Source of the DNA: Bacillota bacterium
GTDB lineage: Bacteria; Bacillota; Clostridia; Peptostreptococcales; Anaerovoracaceae
Length of the DNA: 64,000 nucleotides
Direction: 5' to 3'
Assembly: GCA_022769485.1 (NCBI GenBank)
Contig: JALEJU010000031.1
Coordinates: 17,453-81,452 of the forward strand
Below the pieces are notes generated by a model that saw only the letters and a list, made by a program, of their open reading frames with translations, was not told the DNA's origin and ran no database searches. This document shows positions 18,501 to 26,749 of this stretch, in pieces. A program made the translations under genes and the position numbers. Numbering within the stretch: position 1 is the stretch's first letter; every line of letters starts with the position of its first letter.

Positions 18501-19838
18501 CTACATCAATCCGCGGAACAGCGAATTCCGCTTGAATTTCCCTCCGGTAAGCTGCTTCATCAGCTTCCGCGCATCCTCGTATTTCTTAATCATACTGTTT
18601 ACCTGCGCTACCGTAGTCCCGCTTCCCGCCGCGATTCTCTTTCGGCGGCTGGCGTTCAAAATCGAAGGGTCATGACGTTCCGCCTTTGTCATGGAATGGA
18701 TAATTGCTTCCATCCTCCGGAATTCCTGCTCCCCTCGGTTTACATCTTCTTCCTTAACTTTATTCGCACCGACTCCGGGAAGCATTTCCACCATTTTAGC
18801 GATGCCGCCCATTTTTTTCACCTGACCCATCTGTTCCAGAAAGTCTTCCAATGTATATTCATTCTTTCGAAGCTTTTTTTCTAACTTCTCGGCCTGCTCG
18901 TCATCATAAGCCTCTTGCGCCTTCTCAATCAAAGAAAGCATATCGCCCATGCCCAAAATCCGAGAAGCCATCCGGTCGGGATAAAACGGCTCCAACGCGT
19001 CCAGCTTTTCTCCCATGCCGATAAATTTAATCGGCTTTCCCGTTACCGCCTTTGCAGACAGCGCCGCACCGCCTCTTGTATCGCCGTCCAGTTTGGTCAT
19101 AATCAGGCCATCAACACCTAATTTATTATTAAAGCCTTCCGCCGCGTTTACCGCATCCTGGCCGGTCATCGCATCGATTACTAAAAGAATTTCATGAGGT
19201 TTGGTCCTCTGCTTAATCCGAACCAGCTCTTCCATCAACTCTTCGTCAATATGCAGACGGCCGGACGTGTCTATAATCAATACGTCGTATCCTTTGTATT
19301 CCGCTTCTTTGCAGGCTCGTTCCGCGATATCGGCCGGATCTTTACAATCCCTGTCCGTAAATACAGGTACGCCTACGGATTTTCCTACAATTTCCAGCTG
19401 GTCAATAGCCGCGGGACGATATACGTCGCAAGCCGCCATCATGGGCTTCTTTCCGTTTTTCTTTAAATAATTCGCCAGTTTTCCGCAGGTGGTGGTTTTT
19501 CCGGTTCCCTGCAGACCGGCCATTAAAAGAACCGTAAAACCTTTAGGCGAGTAGGTCAGCTTACTGCCCGCACCGCCCATCAACGCAACCAGTTCTTCGT
19601 TTACGATTTTAATTACCTGCTGAGCCGGCGTCAAGCTTTCTAAGACATCGGCTCCCAAAGATTTTTCTTTCACCGAAGCCACAAAATCTTTTACGACTTT
19701 GAAATTGACGTCTGCCTCCAACAAAGCCAATTTGACCTCCCGCATGGCTTCGTTAATATCAGCCTCCGTCAGAACGCCCTTCCCTTTTAATTTTTTAAAA
19801 ACACCTTGTAATTTTTCCGAAAGTCCTTCGAACGCCAT
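18501..19838 (-). CDS. ffh: Signal recognition particle protein Ffh
   Basis: Ffh binds signal sequences of nascent membrane proteins and SRP RNA and delivers ribosomes to FtsY. The 445-residue protein has an N domain, a GTPase domain with GLQGTGKTTTCGKLA near residue 103 and TSGRLHID / TKLDGDTRGGAALS further on, and a Met-rich M domain from about residue 300. ATG 19838 follows AAAGGA; an upstream TTG at 19877 is not supported. ylxM, its usual partner, lies upstream. Confidence 0.97.
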   Translation of the reverse strand: MAFEGLSEKLQGVFKKLKGKGVLTEADINEAMREVKLALLEADVNFKVVKDFVASVKEKSLGADVLESLTPAQQVIKIVNEELVALMGGAGSKLTYSPKGFTVLLMAGLQGTGKTTTCGKLANYLKKNGKKPMMAACDVYRPAAIDQLEIVGKSVGVPVFTDRDCKDPADIAERACKEAEYKGYDVLIIDTSGRLHIDEELMEELVRIKQRTKPHEILLVIDAMTGQDAVNAAEGFNNKLGVDGLIMTKLDGDTRGGAALSAKAVTGKPIKFIGMGEKLDALEPFYPDRMASRILGMGDMLSLIEKAQEAYDDEQAEKLEKKLRKNEYTLEDFLEQMGQVKKMGGIAKMVEMLPGVGANKVKEEDVNRGEQEFRRMEAIIHSMTKAERHDPSILNASRRKRIAAGSGTTVAQVNSMIKKYEDARKLMKQLTGGKFKRNSLFRGLM

Positions 19839-20033
19839 AGTATTCCTTTCTGTCCGCAGAGTTCCGCCCTTTTTCAAAGTATCGCCTGAATGTCTCCTAA
19901 ATTAAGATATACTCCGTAAGGAAATTCATTCAGGAAAGGTTTCCGCGTTTTGCAGACGATCCGGTCTGCAGGAAAGCAGATACCGGAATGCTCAGTATAA
20001 CAAACACTGCATTTCAGCGGATATCCATTCGCA
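19839..20033 (-). other. Intergenic region between ylxM and ffh with a hairpin
   Basis: On the minus strand this gap contains CCGGT-AT-CTGC / GCAG-ACCGG, a bulged hairpin, and a TTGTTATACT stretch that could hold a -10 element. No U-run follows the hairpin. I see no ORF with a ribosome site and no known riboswitch here, and I could not make it fold as SRP RNA. Confidence 0.35.
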
Positions 20034-20435
20034 CTAAATGGAATCCAGCCCGTCCAATGCTGTTTTAATCTCCTCTCTCATCTGTGCCAGCGCTTTATCC
20101 AATTCTTCCGGACATAGCTGTCCTTCCGCCGACTGTTGAAAAATAATGTCAATCGTTTCCGCTGCCTGCTGCAAAGCTTCTTCCATTGCGCCGAATTTTT
20201 TCGCCAGTCCTAATTTTTTTTCGTACCCTTCCAGCTTCGCTCCCGCGCGTTTTACAGCTTCATGCACGCCCTGGCGACTCATTCCCAGTTCCTGCCCGAC
20301 TTCCGCCAGGCTGTAATTATCTTCGTAATACAACCGGAACATCTCCCGCTGCTTTTCCGGGAGCAGTTCACCGTAAACATCATAGAGAATATTTAAGGCG
20401 CTGATTTCCTGAATCTTTTCAAATTCCATTTTCAT
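20034..20435 (-). CDS. ylxM: YlxM-family DNA-binding protein
   Basis: The 133-residue protein has a sigma-70 region-4-like helix-turn-helix (LLPEKQREMFRLYYEDNYSL then VGQELGMSRQGVHEAVKR, about residues 25-65) and a C-terminal helical tail. YlxM/p13 proteins are encoded next to ffh and may modulate the SRP pathway. I start at ATG 20435 with AGGGGG five bases upstream; the longer frame begins within that site. Its promoter contains a perfect inverted repeat, which may be a binding site for this protein or another regulator. Confidence 0.9.
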   Translation of the reverse strand: MKMEFEKIQEISALNILYDVYGELLPEKQREMFRLYYEDNYSLAEVGQELGMSRQGVHEAVKRAGAKLEGYEKKLGLAKKFGAMEEALQQAAETIDIIFQQSAEGQLCPEELDKALAQMREEIKTALDGLDSI

Positions 20436-20455
20436 CAACACCCCCTAATGAATAA

Positions 20456-20485
20456 CAGCATACCACGCCCCCGGTATGCTGTCAA
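20456..20485 (-). promoter_or_regulatory. ylxM-ffh promoter containing a 26-bp inverted repeat
   Basis: Minus strand TTGACA (20485-20480) and TATGCT (20462-20457) are 17 bp apart. The repeat CAGCATACC-N8-GGTATGCTG (20456-20481) fills the spacer, includes the whole -10 element and overlaps the end of the -35. This is an operator-like arrangement. On the plus strand the same hairpin is followed by a T-rich run, so it could also terminate plus-strand transcripts. Confidence 0.75.
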
Positions 20486-20602
20486 GTTTTTTTCTTTACA
20501 GTTCGTTCGTTTTCAAGAATCTTATAGAGTCTTTCCGATTCCTCGAAACCGTCTTTGGAGAATGCTGCTTGCGGCAGCAAATTTCCACCTGTAAAGCATT
20601 TA

Positions 20603-21172
20603 TTATCCCGCTTGTTTGCTATTCCGCTTGTTTACCATGCCGCTCAGGCGTTTTCCAAGCAAGCCCGCAAGCAAAATTGAAATCGCATCTTTCAAAATGT
20701 ACGGCAAAGAGGCAATGCAGAAGGACTGCAAAAGAGAATTCCCGGACAGGAAATAGAATTGCAGCACGCCTAAACCGTGACAAAGCATAAGCCCAACCCC
20801 GCACAGCAGAATTGCAGCGCCCCTGTTTTGTTTTCCATCCGCCCTTTTAAAGCGAAGAGAGAGGCCGCAAAAAAAAGCCAAAAGGAAAAAACCCCACAAA
20901 AACCCGCCGGTCAAACCTAAAAGTACGCCAGGGCCTCCTTTGAAATTAGCAAATACAGGAATCCCTATAACGCCGAGCAGAAGATATACGCCTATGGCTA
21001 AAATGCTCTTTTTTTCTCCGAGAACAAAGCCGCATAAAGCAATGGCAAATGTCTGAAGGGTAATGGGAACTCCTGTGGGAAACGGAATAGCCAGCTGGGA
21101 GCAGACTACAATCAAAGAAACCAGAACACCGGTCTGCACCAGTGTTAAAACAGGGATCACACCTTTTTTCAT
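20603..21172 (-). CDS. bioY: BioY biotin transporter substrate-binding component
   Basis: BioY is the membrane S-component that captures biotin and works with a shared ECF energy module encoded elsewhere. The 189-residue protein has about six hydrophobic segments and the family segments CSQLAIPFPTGVPITLQTFA, GLTGGFLWGF and LPYILKDAISILLAGLLGKRL. Its ATG overlaps the birA stop (ATGA), so biotin import and sensing are coupled. No biotin synthesis genes are nearby. Confidence 0.93.
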   Translation of the reverse strand: MKKGVIPVLTLVQTGVLVSLIVVCSQLAIPFPTGVPITLQTFAIALCGFVLGEKKSILAIGVYLLLGVIGIPVFANFKGGPGVLLGLTGGFLWGFFLLAFFCGLSLRFKRADGKQNRGAAILLCGVGLMLCHGLGVLQFYFLSGNSLLQSFCIASLPYILKDAISILLAGLLGKRLSGMVNKRNSKQAG

Positions 21173-22200
21173 TTTTTATTTCCTTCCTGATGAAGAGTAA
21201 CTTCCCCGGCACACAAGGCTTTTACACCCCCGTCCGCTAAACGAACCAGCAGTCGGCACTCTTCATCGATACCTAAAACCACAGCTGTTTCGTACAAATC
21301 CACTTCCGATCCGGTTGCCTCTCTTTTTTGCACAGCCGCTGCTCCGGTGCTTAAAATTTTAACGGTTTTTCCATCTAAAAAGGAGCGCTGTCTGTAAGTT
21401 TCCATAAAAGTTTTTTCTTCCAGATGATCATAGTAAGAAAAAAAACGGTCGATAATAACGGCGGCAAGATGATTGCGGACATCGGGCGGCGCCGTTTCGT
21501 CCTCGAAAACGTAGCCTATCTTTCCCTCCAGTTCGTCCGGGATTCCGCTTTCCGGCAGCTTTACATTTACGCCGATACCTAAAACGGCGTATTCCAGCCC
21601 GCCCCCTTCCAGATCGAATCCTGCTTCTGTAAGAATGCCGCAGATTTTCCTGCCTCTGCAATATACATCGTTCACCCACTTGATCTCTGCTTTCACGCCG
21701 CTGACCTTTTCAACCGCTTCCGAAACGGCTGCGGCAGCAGCAGCGGTGATAGAAAGCGCCTCCTGTGCACTGCAGCGCGGCCGAAGCAGAATGCTCATAT
21801 AAAGCCCGCTTCCCGCAGAAGAATAAAACGACCTTCCGAACCTTCCCCGCCCCCTGCTCTGTTCTTCCGCAAGAATGACAAGGCCTTCAGGTTCTCCTTC
21901 TGCAGCCAGATTCTTCCCAAGATCATTTGTGGAGCTGAGGGTTTTACAAATCCGAAATTGAATTCCCTCCCGATGCAGATATTTTAAAATTGCAGGCACG
22001 GACAGGATATCACTTTCTCCGGACAAGCAATAACCCCGGTTATTAATCCCTTCGATTTCATATCCTTCTTCCTGCAGCGACTTCACCGCTTTCCATACAG
22101 CGGTTCTGCTCACGTTAAGACGAGAAGCCAGCTCTTCTCCCGATAAGTAAACACCGCGGTTTTTTTCAAATTCGGCCAGTACGCATTCTCTTACACTCAT
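21169..22200 (-). CDS. birA: Bifunctional biotin--protein ligase / biotin repressor BirA
   Basis: BirA activates biotin to biotinyl-AMP, attaches it to carboxylases and, in this form, also binds DNA. The 343-residue protein has an N-terminal winged helix (LASRLNVSRTAVWKAVKSL, about residues 23-41), the ligase core with RGRGRFGRSFYS near residue 114 and KWVNDVYCRGRKICGIL, and a C-terminal SH3-like domain. AAGGAG precedes ATG 22200. A consensus promoter with a BirA-like operator lies upstream, indicating autoregulation. Confidence 0.95.
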   Translation of the reverse strand: MSVRECVLAEFEKNRGVYLSGEELASRLNVSRTAVWKAVKSLQEEGYEIEGINNRGYCLSGESDILSVPAILKYLHREGIQFRICKTLSSTNDLGKNLAAEGEPEGLVILAEEQSRGRGRFGRSFYSSAGSGLYMSILLRPRCSAQEALSITAAAAAAVSEAVEKVSGVKAEIKWVNDVYCRGRKICGILTEAGFDLEGGGLEYAVLGIGVNVKLPESGIPDELEGKIGYVFEDETAPPDVRNHLAAVIIDRFFSYYDHLEEKTFMETYRQRSFLDGKTVKILSTGAAAVQKREATGSEVDLYETAVVLGIDEECRLLVRLADGGVKALCAGEVTLHQEGNKK

Positions 22201-22230
22201 ACACTGCTCCTTTCGTTCACTCTTCTGCTT

Positions 22231-22259
22231 ATTATAAATTTTTCCGTTTTGAATGTCAA
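22231..22259 (-). promoter_or_regulatory. Consensus promoter of birA-bioY
   Basis: Minus strand TTGACA (22259-22254), 17-bp spacer, TATAAT (22236-22231): a perfect sigma-A match. The -35 hexamer lies inside one arm of the BirA-like operator. Confidence 0.9.
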
Positions 22260-22285
22260 CCGTTTTTATTTTGCAAGTTTACATT
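22252..22285. promoter_or_regulatory. BirA-type operator
   Basis: AATGTCAAC (22252-22260) and GTTTACATT (22277-22285) form an imperfect inverted repeat with a 16-bp spacer, the spacing pattern known for BirA operators. It covers the -35 element of the birA promoter, so biotin-loaded BirA would block transcription. Confidence 0.75.
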
Positions 22286-22307
22286 ATGTGATTTTAAAGG
22301 AAATAGC

Positions 22308-22335
22308 TTGCTTTCAAAACCCGAAGTGATACAAT
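22308..22335 (+). promoter_or_regulatory. Promoter of trkA
   Basis: TTGCTT (22308-22313) and TACAAT (22330-22335) lie 16 bp apart, about 36 bp before the trkA ribosome site. Confidence 0.6.
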
Positions 22336-22378
22336 AAAGAATCAAAGTACTTACATAGACATTACAGGAGGCTGAACT

Positions 22379-23743
22379 ATGAATGTAGCCATCGTCGGCG
22401 CTGGAAAGCTGGGCGTTACCATAACAGAGGCTTTTCTCGGTTCGGGGATCGAAGTAACCCTTATCGATAAACGGGCAGAAATTCTTGAAAAAGCCGGAAG
22501 CCAATTCGATCTTTTAACGGTGACCGGAAACGCTAAAAATACCGACGTTTTAAAGCAGATTAAAATTGATACCTACGACCATTTGATCGCCTGTACAGAT
22601 AATGATGAAAAAAACATCGTCATATGCCGTTTCGCAAAGGAAATGGGCTGCCCCAGCGTGATTGCACGAGTCCGGGATCCGGAGCATGTAAATCAGCTGG
22701 AATTTATAAAAAAGGCTGCCGGCATCGATTACATCATCAATCCCGATTTATCCGTGGCTAATGAAATTTACAAATACCTGGTAGAAAAATACACTCTGAG
22801 CAACGGCCTCCTGTCCATGGGCGATACCAGCATACTGGAATTTTCCAGCAATAAAATTCCTGTTATCATCAACAAACAGGTTAAAAATGTAGGAAGGATT
22901 CTGGATCGACTTCTGATCATCGCCATCTCCCGTCTGGGAAAAATTATCATCCCCAGAGGAGACACCGTGATTACGGAAGACGACAGCCTTTACGTCCTCG
23001 GCCCCAACGAGGAAATTCAAAAACTGAGCCAGATCGTACATGAACAGAATGCTTATACGGATCTGCAGCATGTTATGATCGCCGGCGGCGGAAAGACAGG
23101 ATATTATCTGGCAAAAAAACTGGACGAATTCGGCGTCTCTGTTAAGATCATCGAGGTGGATCGGGATCGCTGCCAATATCTTTCAGAGCACCTGAACGAT
23201 GTGCTGGTTCTCCACGGAAACGCAACGGATCCCGTTCTTCTGGAGGAAGAAAATATAGATGAAATGGACGCTTTTGTCAGCGCTACAGGGTTTGACGAAG
23301 AAAATCTGCTTCTGGCACTGATGGCAAATCAGCATAATATCGAAGATGTTGTGGCAAAAATCAGCCGCAAAAGCTACAGCAGCCTGATCGAAAAATTAGG
23401 CGTCAGCATGGCTTTAAATCCGCAGGATATTTCCGCATCCAATGTGCTGCGCTATGTTCAGGGCTCCAAACGGATCCTTTTCTCCAAATTAATCCAGGGA
23501 CAAGCTGAATTTATTGAAATCCTGGCGGACAAAGATATGAAATTGACCAACACGCCCATGGCGGAACTGGATCTGCCGGAAGGTGCTCTGATTGTAGCTG
23601 TCCATCGGGGAGACGAGTCCATCGTTCCCGACGGCAGCACGGTTATTCAAGAAGGCGATAAGGTAATTATTTTCTGTCTGCTTTCAAAGCTCCCGCTTCT
23701 GGAAAAACTGTTCCAAAGCAAGAAACTGTTTCTGAGACGTTAA
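22379..23743 (+). CDS. trkA: Trk potassium uptake regulatory subunit TrkA
   Basis: TrkA is the cytoplasmic nucleotide-binding ring that gates TrkH. The 454-residue protein has two tandem RCK modules: NAD-binding motifs MNVAIVGAGKLG at residue 1 and VMIAGGGKTGYYLA near residue 233, each followed by a C-terminal ligand-binding subdomain ending LPLLEKLF. AGGAGG precedes ATG 22379. Two trkH genes follow directly, so one regulator probably serves two channels. Confidence 0.96.
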   Translation: MNVAIVGAGKLGVTITEAFLGSGIEVTLIDKRAEILEKAGSQFDLLTVTGNAKNTDVLKQIKIDTYDHLIACTDNDEKNIVICRFAKEMGCPSVIARVRDPEHVNQLEFIKKAAGIDYIINPDLSVANEIYKYLVEKYTLSNGLLSMGDTSILEFSSNKIPVIINKQVKNVGRILDRLLIIAISRLGKIIIPRGDTVITEDDSLYVLGPNEEIQKLSQIVHEQNAYTDLQHVMIAGGGKTGYYLAKKLDEFGVSVKIIEVDRDRCQYLSEHLNDVLVLHGNATDPVLLEEENIDEMDAFVSATGFDEENLLLALMANQHNIEDVVAKISRKSYSSLIEKLGVSMALNPQDISASNVLRYVQGSKRILFSKLIQGQAEFIEILADKDMKLTNTPMAELDLPEGALIVAVHRGDESIVPDGSTVIQEGDKVIIFCLLSKLPLLEKLFQSKKLFLRR

Positions 23744-23766
23744 CCCGGGAAAGGTTTTACTATGCT

Positions 23767-25254
23767 ATGGCTCTGAATTTTAAACTAATTTTTCGGATCT
23801 TAATATACATGCCGATCCTCGTATCTGCAGCTATGCTTCCCCCGCTTCTGATCGCCTTTTTCCTGAAGGAAGAAACGGAAATTGTCGCTTTCGGAATACC
23901 GGCAATGCTGTTTCTTTTATGCGGAGGGCTTCTTCTGTTCCATATGAGCAAACAGGCCGTTCTTTTTCGGCGCGGTGAACAAGGCGAAAACATGGGCATT
24001 CGGGAAAAAATCTTTACCGTTGCCGCAATATGGATTTTTATTTCTTTAGCCGGGAGCCTGCCCTATTGGATTTCCGGCGCTGCTCCTCAGTTCGGCAGTG
24101 CGCTTTTTGAAAGCACCTCCGGATTCACCGCAACCGGAGCTACTATTTTCAAGGATGTAGAAAGCCTTCCGGAAAGCATTTTGTTCTGGCGATCCTTTTC
24201 CAACTGGCTGGGAGGCCTTGGAATACTGCTTTTGGCCATAGCGTTTTTTCCTTCACTTGGACTTAACGGCTATACCATCGCCAATTCAGAAATGGTAAGC
24301 GGAGATCTGCAGCAAAGCAACGCGAAGATCAACAGACCGGCGACGTTTTTAGCTCTGATTTATCTGATTTTCACACTGGCGGAAGCTGGTCTTTTAAAAA
24401 TCGGCGGAATGTCTTTCCGCGACGCATTTTTATGCTCTATGAGTACCGTCAGTACCGGGGGTTTTACGCCCTATAACGACAATATCGGCCATTTTAACAG
24501 CCTTTACTCGGAGCTTGTTATCGCGTTTTTTATGATATTAGCCGGAACAAATTTTACACTGTACTATAAAATGCATGAAAAAAGAAAGCATGTTTTGATA
24601 AGAAATGCAGAATTCCGAACCTACCTCGGTCTGATTGCGGGTTCTGTCATTTTTATAACCGCATGCCTTATGATTCTGTGCAACTCATCGGAAGGCGGCG
24701 CAGTGCGCAGTGCCTTTTTTCAGGTGGTTTCCGTTTTAACGACTACCGGTTTCGTTACAGCGGATTTCAGTCTCTGGCCCACGCCCTGCTGTATGTTTTT
24801 ATTTATGCTTTCTTTTATAGGAGGCTGCTCTGCTTCTACCGCCGGAGGAATTAAAATCATCCGCGTTATTATGCTGTTTCAAATTATCCGTATCGGTATA
24901 TACAAAAAACTGCATACATCTGTCGTAACTTCTGTTAAATTCGGGCAGCAGAAGCTTTCTCCGGACATTGCATCAAATATTTCCAATTTTTATTTTTCAT
25001 ACTTTCTGGTTTTCCTTCTGGGAACATTTTTGTTAAGTTTGGATTGCCCCGACTTGATCACAGCCGCATCGGCGTCCGCGTCTTGTCTGGCTAACAACGG
25101 ATTGGGTCTGGGGTTGATTTCCGGTGACTTCAGCTATGCGTTATTTTCGGAGCCTCTGAAAATTTACTTAGCTTTCCAGATGATCGCGGGAAGACTGGAA
25201 ACCGTTGTAATTTTGCTTTTGTTTTTACCGTCTTTCTGGCGGATAAGCCACTAA
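23767..25254 (+). CDS. trkH: TrkH-family potassium uptake protein, copy 1
   Basis: This 495-residue membrane protein has the repeated membrane/pore/membrane layout of Trk/Ktr/HKT transporters. Filter-region segments are visible as ESTSGFTATGATIF, STVSTGGFTP, TTTGFVTADF and LANNGLGLG, each with the key Gly. IGGCSASTAGGIKIIR matches TrkH. It starts 23 bases after trkA at ATG 23767; an ATG five bases earlier is out of frame. It imports K+, probably driven by membrane potential or co-transported ions. Confidence 0.93.
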   Translation: MALNFKLIFRILIYMPILVSAAMLPPLLIAFFLKEETEIVAFGIPAMLFLLCGGLLLFHMSKQAVLFRRGEQGENMGIREKIFTVAAIWIFISLAGSLPYWISGAAPQFGSALFESTSGFTATGATIFKDVESLPESILFWRSFSNWLGGLGILLLAIAFFPSLGLNGYTIANSEMVSGDLQQSNAKINRPATFLALIYLIFTLAEAGLLKIGGMSFRDAFLCSMSTVSTGGFTPYNDNIGHFNSLYSELVIAFFMILAGTNFTLYYKMHEKRKHVLIRNAEFRTYLGLIAGSVIFITACLMILCNSSEGGAVRSAFFQVVSVLTTTGFVTADFSLWPTPCCMFLFMLSFIGGCSASTAGGIKIIRVIMLFQIIRIGIYKKLHTSVVTSVKFGQQKLSPDIASNISNFYFSYFLVFLLGTFLLSLDCPDLITAASASASCLANNGLGLGLISGDFSYALFSEPLKIYLAFQMIAGRLETVVILLLFLPSFWRISH

Positions 25255-25278
25255 TCAGGAAGGAAAGGAGGAGATTCC

Positions 25279-26745
25279 ATGAGATTCAACAGTTCTGCTA
25301 TCTTAAAAATTCTCTGCCAGATTATCATCATCATAGGTTTCTCTATGGTTCCATCCTTAGGTATTGCGATCTTTCTGCATGAAAAAGAAATGGTTCCCAT
25401 CTTTTTCGGCTTGATTGTCATCTTTCTGTGCATCGGTTTTATCGGTACTGTAAACATTCGACCCGCCAGCAATAATTTAAGAGTCCGAGACGGTTTTTTT
25501 CTTGTGGGTTTAACGTGGCTCCTTGCATCGCTTTTAGGCACGCTTCCCTATCTTGCAAGCGGCGTATTTACAAGTTTTCCCGACGCACTCTTTGAATCCA
25601 CGGCTGCATTTACCACAACCGGAGCCTCTATTCTTCAAGAGCTTGAAACGCTTCCCCGCAGCCTTCTTTTCTGGCGTTCTCTCTCCCAGTGGTTAGGAGG
25701 AATGGGGATTCTGATATTTATTATTTCCATTTTGCCTGCTCTGGGAATCAGCGGGCAAAAAATTGCAAAAGCAGAGGCCACCGGACCTATTCTGGATAAA
25801 TTCACACCCAAAATGTCCGACTCCGCAAAGGTGCTTTATCTGATCTATTTTCTTTTTACCGCACTTTGCCTGATTTTGCTGCTTTTTAACGGAATGGATC
25901 TGTTCGATGCGTTTATTTACTCTTTTTCCTCCGTATCTACCGGCGGACTGGTCTGCCACTCCGATGGAATCGCACACTTTGACAGCCGATCCATAGAACT
26001 CATCATTTCGTTCTTCGCGATTTTTTCTTCTGTCAATTTCACATTGTATTACATCCTGCTCCGGGGACGATGGAAAGATTTTTTCCGAAACTGCGAGCTT
26101 CAAGTGTTTGCCTGCCTTTTGCTGGCTTCCACCGCATTAATATCCGTCAATCTTTTCGCACATAATGTTTTTGATTCCGTTTCGGAATCTCTCCACTATG
26201 CGTTTGTCCATGTAACCGCTTTTATTACCTCCGCCGGGTATTTCTGCACAAACTTTGATACATGGCCGGCTTTCAGCAAAAGCGTCCTTTTCGTACTTGC
26301 GATGATCGGTGGATGTTCGGCCTCCACCTGCGGCGGGCTGAAAATCATCCGGGTAATCGTTCTGTTCCGCGTCTTTGTACAGGGGCTGCGGAAAAAACTC
26401 CACCCCCGAGCCGTTATTCCCGTAAAAGTACAAGATCATATTATTCCGGAAGAAACTGTTTTTTCGATTTTCGTTTATTTCTTCCTCTATTTGTTCACCT
26501 TGTTCGCGAGCGCCCTTATTCTTTCCTTCCAGCAGATCGACCTGATGTCCGCACTTTCCGCTGTTTCTGCACTTCTGAACACCACAGGAACCGGTTTCGG
26601 TCTGGTGGGGCCTGCCGGTAATTTTGCATTCTTCTCTCCCGGGCTGAAACTTTTTCTTTGCATCCTTATGCTGATAGGACGTCTGGAAATGTACGCGATC
26701 ATCTTCTTGTTTATTCCGTCGTTCTGGAAACCTTCCGTTAAATGA
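25279..26745 (+). CDS. trkH: TrkH-family potassium uptake protein, copy 2
   Basis: A second 488-residue TrkH, clearly paralogous to the preceding gene: ESTAAFTTTGASIL, SSVSTGGLVCH, TSAGYFCTNF and LLNTTGTGFG are its filter-region segments, and MIGGCSASTCGGLKIIRVIVLF matches copy 1. GGAGG precedes ATG 25279, 24 bases after copy 1. The two copies differ in several filter-flanking residues, so they may differ in affinity or ion preference. Only four bases separate its stop from the convergent rnr stop, and no terminator is obvious. Confidence 0.93.
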   Translation: MRFNSSAILKILCQIIIIIGFSMVPSLGIAIFLHEKEMVPIFFGLIVIFLCIGFIGTVNIRPASNNLRVRDGFFLVGLTWLLASLLGTLPYLASGVFTSFPDALFESTAAFTTTGASILQELETLPRSLLFWRSLSQWLGGMGILIFIISILPALGISGQKIAKAEATGPILDKFTPKMSDSAKVLYLIYFLFTALCLILLLFNGMDLFDAFIYSFSSVSTGGLVCHSDGIAHFDSRSIELIISFFAIFSSVNFTLYYILLRGRWKDFFRNCELQVFACLLLASTALISVNLFAHNVFDSVSESLHYAFVHVTAFITSAGYFCTNFDTWPAFSKSVLFVLAMIGGCSASTCGGLKIIRVIVLFRVFVQGLRKKLHPRAVIPVKVQDHIIPEETVFSIFVYFFLYLFTLFASALILSFQQIDLMSALSAVSALLNTTGTGFGLVGPAGNFAFFSPGLKLFLCILMLIGRLEMYAIIFLFIPSFWKPSVK

Positions 26746-26749
26746 TTTT

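Noticed and set aside
19839..20033. SRP RNA gene next to ffh
   Set aside because: The gap lacks the conserved GGAA tetraloop hairpin with its internal-loop sequence in a form I could recognise.
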